Positions 40,069-53,600 of a stretch of 64,000 nt of DNA are shown here, piece by piece. Both the position numbers and the translations under genes were made by a program. Source of the stretch: Gymnothorax reevesii (taxonomy: Eukaryota; Chordata; Actinopteri; Anguilliformes; Muraenidae); contig CM056583.1 of NCBI GenBank assembly GCA_029721435.1, positions 58,370,120 through 58,434,119 of the forward strand, written 5' to 3'. Numbering within the stretch: the stretch's first letter is position 1; every line of letters starts with the position of its first letter. The notes beneath the pieces were generated by a model. That model saw only the letters and a program-made list of their open reading frames with translations, searched no databases and was not told the origin of the DNA.

Positions 40069-43000
40069 AAGTGTCTGCATTTTTTGGAACTAAATGCCCT
40101 GTATATTTCAAGATAAACATTTTTGATGATAGTTAAAAGAACATTTGGGGAGATATGGTCTGTAATCCTTCGTTACCCGCGCCACAAAAACTAAGGGATA
40201 CATATCTTGACTGAGGCCTCATCCACTGGGAGACAGATTTTCGCAAACGGTGTGTTTTTTTTTTTTTTTTTGTCCCCCGCCGCGCTGTATGCGTGAAGGG
40301 GCGGGACATAGTATTCATGACCGTCCGTCTGTCCGTACGTCCCGAATCCTTGTCAGCGAGATATCTCAAGAACGACTTGATTGATTCTCTTCAAATATGA
40401 TGTCAGCATATATTAGGGTGATACCCCGGCGCCAGTCGATTTTGGTGACCTTCGCGTCACATCGAGACATTGCTCATTTTGACTCGATTTCACATTTTGT
40501 GGTGGGGGACAAAGACACGTTAGTGGCAAATACTTGTTATTTGTTGTTTCTAAAAAATCCCCCAGCCACACAGCATCATTTCTAAAAACATCTGCGTTCG
40601 CACGGAGACACTAAAAATGACCCAAAACGCTGTAGTAAATATTCCAGGCCTGTGTGTGGTGCTGTATGGCGCTGTCGCGTTTCTAAAAAAAAAAAAAAAA
40701 AGTGAAGGCTCGCCCCTGCCTTTTCCGTTTTTGGTCTATTTTTGTAGAAACGCTACAGCACCATACAGCGGCACACATATGGGGACAATCACGTCATCGT
40801 TTTCAAAAAAACCCTTTTGGTTGCGCACACGAAAACGATGGGGTGGCGTTTTCAGATTTTCTCACTCTGGAACCCATTTTCAAAAAATATTGTTTTCGGG
40901 CTGCACTTTCGTCTCCATGTGGATGCAAGGCCGAAACGACATGATATTTATGCGTTTTCAAAAAAATTGTTCTTGTGTGGACGGGCCCTGAGGAACTATT
41001 TTTTTAACAGCTCCTATAGCCAGTGGTACAGTGATGCACTGCATGAAATTGCAGGTAATTGGGTCGTAGCAACAAAAAGAAATGCTTTTCATATTTGGTC
41101 ATAATCAGTTGAAAAGATTAGGATTAGTTTGCAGAAGTAGAATTCTTTAAAATAAGAAGTAACGTGCCTCTGCTCTTAAGGGCCCCTCAGTGCACGTTTG
41201 TTAGGACACTATTGCAGCACACGTGCCTTTTCTAACTTTATTACATTCACGCACGCGCACAAACAAACATGATGATGACAGTGCCCCTCAAGAATATTGT
41301 TTTCTGAGGGGTAAAAATGGAATTTTGAGAGTTGGAGGGGGGAAGGACTTAATTGAAGAAGTAAGCATATGCTGAAATGTGGTGTGCACATGGTTGTGTA
41401 TTTGATTGTGCTAGTGTCTGTGTGTGTGTGTGCTCGTGTGTGTGTGTGTATTTGTGCACGCGGAAAGGTTGATTCACTCACTGTGCAACCCTACATCCCT
41501 TTTTGTGTATTACAGCATTCTTGGACTCCTCCACCCTGCAGCTGTTTTTTGACTTGTATCATTCCATCCCACCATCACTTTCTCCACTGGTGAGTCAGAG
41601 ACCAGCCTGTGATGGTAAAGAAATGTTTTCCTTCCTGCGGGGGTTTTCTGCTCTTCTCCCTTTCATTTTTTTTCAAGTATGTATAAAGTGAAAATGTTTT
41701 AGTTTAATTATAAAATATACAGTTTGAAATGCACAACCTCAAAGTTTAAGGCATTTTGGGTTAGTATTGATGATTTTACTAGTCCTCAAAGTTGCAATAT
41801 TTTGCAAAAAAATGCTCAAAAATGGCATTCGAATTGCACAGGCAAAATGCTACGTGACAACAACCGCTCACCTCATTTTGGTCCTAGAAGATCAAGTAAG
41901 TATTGCGGATAGTGAGCAAAATAAGCGGCAATGCAGGCGGTATTCTATTGCTTGTGCCCCTAACCAACAGAGTTGATAGAATACGCCAGGTATTAGAATC
42001 CAAATCCGGTCCTGGTTTTGTTTCCTCTGAGATAATTAACCAATTCACTGTACAATTAGCCCTTAGGATTGGCCTGACTGTCCTTACACTTGACTCTCAG
42101 TTAAAAGGAGGGCAGAGAACCAGCAATTCTTGGCCCTTAAGGCTGTGATTTTAGTGAAAATTGTACCTCGAACCATATTGAATAATGGTTAGATTTACAC
42201 CTGTTTCATAATTAAGAATTATGAAACCAGTTTATTGCAGATTTCTCAGGCTAACAAAAATTGTGTCCAATGCCTACATCAATAAATCCACAAAGTGTTC
42301 ATCTGTGGTGAGCATTGCGTAGTTGTTAGAATGGTAAAGTTCACATGTTATGTTGTCTTTAGGTTTTATCATGTTTAGTACAAATTGCATCCGTCCGAAG
42401 ATCACTATTCAACAACGCAGAAAGGGCAAAGTTTCTGTCGCATCTCGTGGACGGGGTGAAGAGGATATTAGAGAACCCTCAGGTAGGTGGGTCCTCATCT
42501 GCTGTGCTGCAGTTTTTCCATGGAAACGGGGAGTGTATTTTGGGACTTCGTTTCTTCGTTTCGACATTCGTTTTTTTTTTTACCCCTCGACCGACTATGG
42601 CCGTAGGGGTGTTGTCATCACCTGCGTGTCTGTCTGTGGTTCGTCGTCTGTCATCCGTCCATGATATTGTCCGGGCCAGTACTCGGCAAGTAGTTATCGC
42701 AGCTTCACCAAATTTGGTATAGTAACTCACTATAACACATAAATGTACAACGATAGGTTTTTTGCTGGATTTGTCCTTTGACCTTAGCTCTGTGACCTTG
42801 ACCATGGAAATCTTGTCCTGGTCAGTACTCTGTAACTAATTATCGCAGCTTCACCAAATTTTGTATGGTAGCTTACTGTGCCACATGGATGTGCAACGTC
42901 ACGTTTTTTTGTTGGATTTCACCTTTGACCTTTGCGCTGTGACCTTCAGGCAGGAAATCTTGTACGGGTCAGTACTCCGCAACTACTGATCGCAGCTTCA

Positions 43001-44608
43001 CCAAATTTAGTATGGTAACTCATTGTCACACATAGATGTGCAATGTCATGTTTTTTGATGGATTTGGCCTTTGACCTTAGCGCTCTTACCTTGAGGCAGG
43101 AAATCTTGTCCGGGTCAGTACTCACAACTACTGATCACTGCTTCACCAAATTTGGTATTGTAACTCACTGTGACACATGGATATGCAACTTCATGTTTTT
43201 TGCTGGATTTGGCCTTCGACCTTAGCGCTCTTACCTTGAGGCAGGAAATCTTGTCCGGGTCAGTACTCACAACTACTGATCACTGCTCCATCAAATTTAG
43301 TATGGTAACTCACTGTGACACACGGATGTGCAACGTCACGTTTTTAGCTGGATTTCACTTTTGACCTTAGTGCTGTGACCTTGAGGCAGGAAATCTTGTC
43401 TGGGCCGAGTTTTTTTATATACATTTATATATATATGGAACTATTCCTTCATGGAATTTTGATTTAGTTAAACTGTAGTTGAAACAGGAGCATCTTTTGA
43501 TATTGCACATTTGCAAAGTGTGCTACTGAGATGGAGGACACAGTAGGTCTACTATCTGCCCTCTTTCGTTTTGTATTTTTGTCACAAAAGCTTGTGGGAT
43601 TTTCTGAATTCGGGCCGAATTTCAAGCCTTTGTGCTGAGTCAGAGTTTTACAAAAAAATTGCTCAAATAACACTACTTTGCATACAGGCATTTTCACTTG
43701 TTCATTTTCCTGGTCCTCTTGCATGGGCGCATCTTATCTCTCATTTGAAAGAAACACTTCATCTTTGCTTTGGCCTTGTCATTGATTGTCTTGAGGTATT
43801 TGATTTGAATTTCTTGGATTTTTCAGAGCTTATCAGACCCAAACAATTACCATGAGTTTTGTCGACTTTTGGCAAGACTGAAGAGCAACTACCAGCTGGG
43901 AGAATTGGTCAAAGTGGAGAATTATCCAGAGGTCATACGGTTGATAGCCAACTTTACCGTGACCAGCCTGCAGGTGAGTTGGGTAGTGTTCAACCTTGTA
44001 ATGCTCAGCCAATGAATGGATAAGTATTGAACACTTGATGTGAGGGGGGGGGGGTGTTTAATTTCTCAGTCCCTGTGTATGGATGTTGGGTCTTGTACCT
44101 CACTAAATTAGACAAAACTGTGGCCCATGAGGTTCAATTTATGTCAAGATTTGTCTACCTGGTTAAAAAATGTCACACGTGACGCATATATTCTTGATAG
44201 TCTGTTATATTTTCTTCTTCCAAAACCTAAAAGAATGCATGGGTCAATTCCATTGACGCAAAATTAAGCCTTGTCCCTGGCATAAATATTATCTCCATCT
44301 AGGCTTCCTCTGTTGGTAAAGCTGGACCCAGGTTGTGTTAAGACGCTTTTTAGGACGGGCTTGTTCATAGTGTTTGTTCTTGTTTCTTGGCCCCCTGTCC
44401 ACCCAGCACTGGGAGTTTGCGCCTAACAGTGTGCACTACCTGCTGAGTCTGTGGCAGCGCCTGGCAGCCTCTGTGCCCTATGTGAAAGCCACTGAGCCCC
44501 ACCTCCTGGAGACTTACACACCTGAGGTCACCAAGGCCTACGTCACCTCACGCCTCGAGTCCGTGCTCATCATCCTTCGGTCAGGGCGGACGGGGTCTCT
44601 TCCATGGC

Positions 44609-44647
<39 letters not shown>

Positions 44648-47600
44648 TGATTGCTTTTTATTTTTGTTCTTGCATGTCAGCAATTGGATGGTTTGCATTT
44701 TTTGTGATGTGATGTGAATGTAAGCCAGTATGTGATTACATATGTTTTTATTTATTTATTTTGTAAATTACTATTCTAATATTTGTTCTTGTTCGCTAGT
44801 GATTTGAAAATTTGTAATGCCAGTAAAGCATTTTGAAATTGAAAATTGATCATCATTGTCATTTCTTGCTGTAATTGACTCACTCGTGTCTCATGTGATT
44901 GGCAGAGATGGGCTGGAGGACCCGCTGGATGACACAGGATTGGTTCAGCAGCAGCTGGACCAGCTGTCCACTATTGGACGGTGCGAGTACGAGAAGACAT
45001 GCGCCCTGTTGGTGCAGTTGTTTGACCAGTCGGCCCAGTCCTACCAGGAGCTGCTGCAGTCCACTAACTCCAGTGCCATGGACATGGCTGTGCAGGAGGG
45101 TAGGGGGTCTTGCCATGCTCCACCCTGAGCTCTGTACCCAAAACCACCTTATGCTGCCACATGTCAATCAAAACACTCCTCCCCCTTCTGCGCTAGTCAA
45201 AACGTTATTTCTAGTTACAATGTGGTGTCATGATAAATTATCATCACGTATGGGACTTGTTTCAGTCTGGATCCGGTTGGTGATTGTGCATCTAGAACAA
45301 CAGACAAGTGTTTTTCAATCAGTTGCAGTCCATTGGTGGTATCAAAGGCCTTCCGCTAACCTCACCTTTGAATGCTTAGTTACCTAATCCTATCGCAGTT
45401 TACTTTACCTGATTAGAAGGAGTTTCTAGAAATAATCAGTAGATTGAACATCAAATTTATTTTCGGGTGCAATGTTGCATCTTGAAGTTATGTGGCATTT
45501 TCTTCTGCGCATAAATGACGACGTAAAATGTTGTTATGTCTTTAGAACTCGTGTCGCCTATGAAATGGCACAGATTTTCAGCAATTAATTTGTGTGACTT
45601 ATTTAACATATAAGGTCGGCTTCTTGGGTCCCTGCTACATTGCGAATATAGACACCGCTCAAGAGCTGTTGATTATTGCAATAAACTGAAGAAATGCAAA
45701 AAACCAGAAAGAGACTTAAGTTTTTTACATTTATTCAGATTAATGCAATCCTAAGTATCTCATCAAGTATATAAATGCAGCCAATCTGCAATTCCTTTGT
45801 CATTTTCATTACTTAATCATTACAGCTTATGTATCAGCTTAGTTATTCAGTTACGAAATTATTTGACCGTTAACCAGGCTTACTGAAATACGAAGTTGAG
45901 AGAAAATCATTCGGTAAAGGCTCAGGGTATTGAAGGCCTATTAACATCTGATGGTCCTCTCCTTTTTCTCTTTTTTTATTTATTTTTTTTTTTTTTAACC
46001 TTGCTACCTCTGCTCCCTCGTTCCCCTTTTCTTTTTCTCTCCCTTCATCTCCTTTCCTGTCTCTTTCTTTATCAATCTCCTTCTTTTCTGTTTCCCACTT
46101 GCCCCCTCTCTCCCTTCCTCTTTTTCCTCTCAATAATTCATGGTGGTTGGTACACATTTGAGTTATATGGGATTTTGGCACAGTATGGTGAAGGATACCC
46201 CAGTCCATGTGAACTTTTCTGTGGATAGTCTGCCTTTGTACTTTGGGCAATGACCCCTCTTTCCCTCCCTCCCCAGGGCGCCTAACGTGGCTGGTGTACA
46301 TAATTGGAGCGGTGATCGGAGGCCGGGTCTCCTTCGCCAGCACAGACGAGCAGGATGCCATGGATGGAGAACTTGTGTGTCGGCGAGTACCTCTACATCT
46401 CAACCGCGCCAGTTTAAGCTTTACATTTTCACCTTTTCCACGCACATACACTGTTACTGCCTACACGCTTTTCCACTGTACACTAACAGTCTTTTCTTAC
46501 TTTACCTAAGGATTTAATCTTCTAGTACCAGTCAAAAATTTGGTCATGGTGACATTTTTGAAACAATTATAAAAAGAATGACATGAACACCTTAAAGGGG
46601 ACATATGACAAATTGTCTTCTTCAGTTCTTGTGCTCTTGCATATCAGTATCAGGAGTGCTTACTAACCCTCTAACTGTGAAGTAAAACAACCTAGTCATT
46701 GTTTTTGTGGGTTGCCTTTATCATAAAACATGGAATTCAGACTTGGCTCCCCTTCCAATGCCTCGTGCAGCTCGAGAATTGTTCCTACCCTCGTCTAATA
46801 TCTCCCCCCACGGTTTATTTATTATAGCTAAAGCTCATCTTAGCTATATGGGCGCTATCCAGTTTTTTTGTCTGACTGCTTTAAACTACTAATCTGGATC
46901 ACTACGTACAAAGCAGAGCTGGCTATTCAAAATTTATATTAAAGGGGACATATCATGCTTTTGGGAAGATAGAAAGAAGAGGTTGTTTCAGTTCATCTTC
47001 AAGAGGAATCTGTAGTTGGCTAGCTAGCTGGCTAAGTAAGTGCATCTAATTTCTGTTGGTATTCAAATTGAATGCCGAGGGTAATGTACGTTAAATGGGT
47101 ATGGCTTGGTTGTTAATGTAACTAGCTAGCCAAGTGCTACTTTCAAAACTAACTTGGGTAATGTGTGCATGCTAGCTATCTTTAGCCATTGAGTGGTTTA
47201 TTACCTAGCTAGCTTCAAGAATGACTGAATTTAGAAGCCATTGCTATATCAGCCAGAAACAAGGTACAAGACTCTTTGATACAAAAAGAATGAGTGATAG
47301 TTTTTGATCAAATTCAGTACATTTATTAATGGAGTAGCTAGTGCAGTAAATGGAATGTTCGCTAACGGTTCCTACTATCCAGACACTAGCTACGCATCAT
47401 TCTTAACGTTAGAGACTGAATCACAATTGTAGTAAAGCTATTAGCTGTGGTGACCACATGTTGCACTTGTGAATGTAACATCCATGCTTGCCTAGCCTGC
47501 AAATATTACCTTCCTGTATTCTTTGTGTAGTTAAATGGCTAGGTAGCCAGCTACTTATTCAGTCATCTGTATTCCGAGACTTACCAGTCGCTAGGAAATT

Positions 47601-50600
47601 ATAATCTCGTTGCTTTCCATTGACTTTGTAACTCTGTTCATTGGCCAATAGGAACAAAGCTCATTCCATAGAGCGGATGCCCACGTAGAATATCCCATTT
47701 TTCAGAGGTTTAGGAATGACTGGAATCAAATTGCCTTGAAATCATGGAATTTAAATTTTTTTTTTTTTTACTTGAAGGTTACCTCCCTTTTGGGCATCAA
47801 AGAATATTATTACTTCAAAAAAATATAGCATTGTACATTCCTTTAAATTTAAAAAGCATGTTTCTCATTGACCTTTTTTCTTCCATTGGACGTTTTCTTA
47901 AATAAGTCCCAGACTGTCTTCATTTTAATTAACTTTTCGGAAAATGAAAATAATTATTAATGTCTATTTTTTGACAAATATGGCCTCTTTATGAATTCCA
48001 GAATTCATGTGAATTATTCCTTTTGAACTTCTGACTATTTTACCATGTGCTATTGAGGTTTTGTGCAGAACTGAAACCACTTCAATTTCTGTACAAGAAA
48101 CCTAGCACTGTTACAACTGTAAAGTGTGTCCAAGTTATTGACTGGTAACATACACAGCAAAGTCACAAAATAATCTATTCCTCCACCCAACAATGTCAAA
48201 AAATTTGACAACATATTTATGATAAACGAAAATCGGTCAGGGTGATTGTGAAGATGTGGTTTCAGGAGGGAAGAGTTGGCATGTAATATCAGATGGATGG
48301 AACAGGAAGATTGATGCACTAGAAATATGAACCAGGTTTCTAATCAAATAAGTGTGATAGGCTGCACATATACTGTACTGCGTTTCTACGGTCTACTTTT
48401 GATTGGCTGCAGCCTGTGTCTGCATCTGTCTGATTGGTTGAAGCCTGTTGCATTGAGGCTGCACTGAACGTTTGCATGGCTCTGATTGGCTCTACAGGGT
48501 TCTGCAACTGATGAACCTGACAGACTCGCGACTGGCCCAGGCTGGGAATGAGAAACTGGAGCTGGCCATGCTCAGCTTCTTTGAGCAGTTCCGTAAGATC
48601 TACATTGGCGACCAGGTGCAGAAGTCCTCAAAGGTACCAATGAACTGCCTGGAACAAATAAGGTCAAGTCCATGTTGTATGCTAGTGTGAAATTGTGTTG
48701 CATACTAATTTTAAGCAGAGTAATGCGCAGCTTCCCGTTGTTTTCAAAGCTTGCAAGCTGAAATGTGGTCCATTGGCAAACTATACCGAAGAGATTGGCT
48801 TCGATGTTTTACTTGCCGTTTGACGTAATTTCTTAGAGAATTTGAAAAATGTTTATTTTTCTGATGAGTACATTTATACCTGTCTGAACTCGTTTTGTAA
48901 AACTCGATCCGAAGGCCGGGACTGGGGCTGTTCTCAGCCTTTTTGAGTTCTTTGCCATTGTTTAATTAATAATGTTAAGTGCTGATATTTTTGCGGTATC
49001 GGATATCCATTCCGTAGAAGTTCTTTTTTTCCTAACTTAAAGGCTGAAGTTAAAATACAGTCAGTTTTTGCTAAAAGCTGATTAATTCAATTCGTCATTT
49101 TGTGAAGAAGCGTTTGTGCCATGGCAGGGGTTACTTCTGGAAGGGTTTTGTTGTTTAAATGTGGATAATATATGGGAGGGAACAGAGTGGTGATGTTGCT
49201 CTGTCCATTGCCAGTAATAAAGCAGTTTTTCACTTTTGCTACCTAGAGACTGCAAAATGTGATGACCTGAGATAAGTAGCGCACTGTACAGTAGAGTAGA
49301 CACCTCCAGTCTCTCTGTGGCCCTGTTTCCCTCGGCTGTAGGCTGTAGGCTGTGGTTCCTCCGGTTTATTGCTGGTTGTTATAAACCTTTCTTTGCTGAT
49401 GGCATAGGGACTGGCAGAAGATAATCTGATGTTATACAGTACACACTGGGTTTAAAGTGATTGAAAGTCTGAAAAAAAGATACTGAAACAAGACCTGTTT
49501 CATTTTGTAGGTCTTAGTGAGCAGATAAAGAAAATGCAAAAATATAAAAAATCTGTTGGGAATTTTTGGAGAAAATAATTTTTTTTTGTGGCGGTCATCT
49601 TGAATTGCAAAATTCTAAGAAAGGGGTTAATAATTCCAAGCCATCATGTTTTTTTTGATAGTTTGACTTATTAGATAAGCATACCACAGGGTCAGATTGG
49701 TGAAAATACAAAATGGTTACCATGGTAACCAAATTTATTGTCAAAAATATGAAAGTATTAAATCCCTGAATATAACCCATCATGTTGATCAAAATGTTGG
49801 GCAGCTTTTGTCCAGTAGTCCAAAACTCTCCTTTAGTGTGGTAGGAACAATTGGCAGCTGATTGCATCATGTATAATAGGCCTTTTCATTCATTACCTCA
49901 GCTGGAGTGGAAGTAATGCCCATGTCGTTTTCATTGTTATTCCTACTTGGGAGTTAATGCAGCTTAAAGGTTGCATAACCTTACATTCATAAAAGCCAGA
50001 GCATGTGGAATATGGGCCTTTCCATGACTGACGTCCTACCATCATGGATCACAGCGAAGCTCGCTCAAGAGTCTGTTTGCTTTGCTTTTGTAAAGGGAGT
50101 TTCTCCATTGTGGGTGAAGTTCACCTCATCAAAACAATTCAGGATAACATAATATCTCAGTATGACATACATGACCGCCGTTGACCAACATCACTTTGTG
50201 ACACTTGTAAAACAAAGGTTTATAAGATGAGGCAAGGTAATCTTGACCAAAAATTCAATTGTCTGTACCAACTGGAAAAGGTAATTGAAGGCCAGCATTG
50301 GATCAGCTCCAGAGTTCAGTCTTGTGACTGTTTGATTTGCCAAGTGACATAAGCCAATGGATTCAAGGTCAAGCAGATGCAAGGTAGCCTCTAAAGAGGG
50401 CGTCCAAAAGACTCCGAAGAGCACGACACCTCTTTTAGGCTGTGTGGACTCTGTTTTAACAGAATATACAGAGGCTGTGGACACAGTGGATGGGAAGACC
50501 ATGTTGCTGACTCCTGCAAGGCCTATGCGAAACTTGGCATCTCGATCACACCCAAATTCCACATCATCAGAGACCATTTGCGTGAGTTCTGAAAGTGCCG

Positions 50601-53600
50601 TGGTTGCGGATTGGCTAGATATTCTGAGCAAGCTTTTGAAGCAGGATAAAGGATAGCAGCAACAAACTATTTGGATTGCACTCAAAGCAAGCGGTCAAGG
50701 AGTACAATAGCGCACGTCTAAGACTTACATTTAGCTAGATAGAATATTTTTGCCACCGGACGGTTAAAGAAAGGAGATGAACTACTATTACTATTTTTCA
50801 CATTCTTTCACATTCGACAACCCTGCAGAGGAGATTTTCAGAAATAAATCACCAAAGCGCAGATGTTTTTTAACCCTTTAACGTTAATTTGAAAATTTCA
50901 AGTTTGGTACTGATGGAAAAAGTGGATTTTCTCCAAAAATTTCCAACAGATTTTTTACCCCTCAGCAGACTTGGGCCGGAGGGGTATTGTCGTCACCTGC
51001 GTGTCCGTCCGTCGTCTGTCGTCCGTCGTCAGCCATGATTTTGTCCGGGCCAGTACTCGGCAACTAATGATCGCACGTTCACCAAATTTGGTATCTTAAC
51101 TCACTATGACCCATAAATGTGCAAAGGTCAGGTTTTTTGTTGGATTTGACCTTTGACCTTTGACCTTAGCTCTCTGACTTTGAGCCTGGAAATTGTCTGG
51201 GTCAGTACTTGGTAATTAATCCTCACAGCTTCACCAAATTTGGTATGGTAACTCACTGTGACCCATAGATGTGCAACGTCAGGTCTTTTGCTGGATTTGA
51301 CCTTTGACCTTAGCTCTGTGACCTTGACTGTGGAAATATTGTACGGGTCAGTACTCGTCAGCTAGGTATCGCTGCCCCACCAAATTTGGTTTGGTATCTG
51401 CACTGTGACCCATAGATGTGCAACGTCAGGTTTTTTGCTGGATTTGACCTTTGACCTTTGACCTTAGCTCTGTGACCTTGACTGTGGAAATATTGTACGG
51501 GTCAGTACTCGTCAGCTAGATATCGCTGCTCCACCAAATTTGGTATGGTAACTCACTGTGACACATGGATGTGCAACGTCAGGTTTTTTGTTGGATTTCG
51601 CCTTTGACCTTAGCGCTTTGACTTTCATCTCAGAAATCTTGCCCGGGTCAGTACTCGGCAACTAATGATCGCAGCTGCACCAAATTTGGTATGGTAACTC
51701 GCTATAAACCATGCATGTGCAACGTCAGGGTTTTGCTGGATTTGACCTTTGACCTTAGCTCTCTGACCTTGACCCTGGAAATCATCACCGGGTCAGTACT
51801 CGGCAACTAATTCTCACAGCTTCACCAAATTTGGTATGGTAAGTCACTGTGAAACATAGATGTGCAATGTCATGTTTTTTTGCTGGATTTCACCATTTGA
51901 CCTTTGTGCTGTGACCTTGAGGCAGGAAATCTTGTCCAGGTCAGTACTCAGCAACTACTGTTCGCTGCTTCACCAAATTTGGTATGGTAACTCACTGTGA
52001 CTCATGGATGTGCAAGGTCATGTTTTTGCTGGATTTCACCTTTGACCTTAGCACTGTGACCCAGTGGCGGCCCGTGACAAAAATTACCGAGGAAGCCAGA
52101 ATGAACAACAAATTTAATTCAGTGTTTACGTGTTATTTTCCTGCAAACAAATTAGCCTAGCATTACAGTACTTTTATTCTACCGACTTCTCATTCATTTT
52201 AATGAAAAAAAAAGTGCGTGTGTGAGAGACAGTGAAAGCGCGAGGGAGAGCTGTGGATGCGTGCTTCGGGCTGTGCGCGTACTGATGGCTCTGGCACACA
52301 GTAGTATGTGATCAGTCAGTGGAAGCCCATGCAAAGCTGGTAAATGCCTCGTAGCTTTATTACAGCAGAAAGCTAAACACAGTGATCAGACGGCAATTAT
52401 GACGAGATCTAGATATAACAAAAACATTTTAGCCATTGCTTTCACAGACAGTATCAATGAAGTTCCGTTTTGTGGACAATGCTTCTCTTTGACTCATATT
52501 TAATTAATTGGCAACAAAAGCATTTGCAAGATAGCCGTGGACTATTGTACAAAAACACAGGCAAACCCCTTCCACCAACATTAGAAGTAACAATGTCATA
52601 TGTGGCAGCCTCGCAACTGAAATTAACAAATCACAAGGATGCCCAATATTCATACATCCAAAAACACACTCAACATGAATGCATAACCCGAGCGCAACAT
52701 CTGAATTACATAAAATAAATATAAAACGCATGGTTACAAAGGTTTATATAAAAACTGATATCAAACGTGCTGCAGCGCTATCAACTGTAAACCTTACAGC
52801 TGTCAGCTGATAGTGCAGCTGATGTCAGCGGACCTAAATGCAGTCTCGGTAAGGATTGAGAGTGTAAAAAAACAGTATAGCTTAGCCATAATGCTCTGAA
52901 ATCTACTTGACACGACAAGAATAATAAAGAATAAAACGCCACATTTTACGCATCACGTAAGAAAAATGTGACAACAACCCGGTGATCAAATAGGCCACGG
53001 CCGGCCATAGGGCCAGCAGAAAAGCCGGTTAAGCTTGACACTCCCTGTTAGCCACTAGTTTCTAGCATAGTTAGCTTCATAAAAAGAGCAGACTTTTCCA
53101 TCATCTCTCCCTTTAGTTAAATTGAGCTTTGGAGTCGGCCTACCGTCCCGCTTGACTTTTAGTTGAACCTCCAAAGCAAGTTTTGTGAAGTCATTTTTTT
53201 CCAAGAAACTCAGGGTCCCTGTCACCATCCATTCTCTGACTTAATGCCTATTCTTTCTGTGTGGGCTGGCTGGTGCCTGGCGGGACAGTTGAATCAATGT
53301 GTGTATTTTCCGTAACAGTTTGTGATTGGTTGGAAGCCAGATTTGATCTGGCCTCACTCATTTTTTTTTTTTAATGATGCATCGACCATTAAGCGATGAG
53401 CCTTGCTTCAATCTGATTGGATAATACGGGCTGTTTTTTTCCCTAAGGGAGGCCAAGTGAAGCCGGCCTCCTAACTGACAGACTGGGCGGAGGGCATGAG
53501 ACAGGAAGTGTAAGACACAATGAGAGCTTGGCAGGAGGGGCGCTGTTTTGCTCCTCACGCTCAGCCTAAGCAGAAGTGCGCTGATGTAGTGTTTTGACAA

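Noticed and set aside
45870..46451. 193-codon minus-strand Lys/Glu/Arg-rich frame
   Set aside because: It is antisense to a pyrimidine-rich tract and to xpo7 exon 13, so it is a low-complexity artefact.
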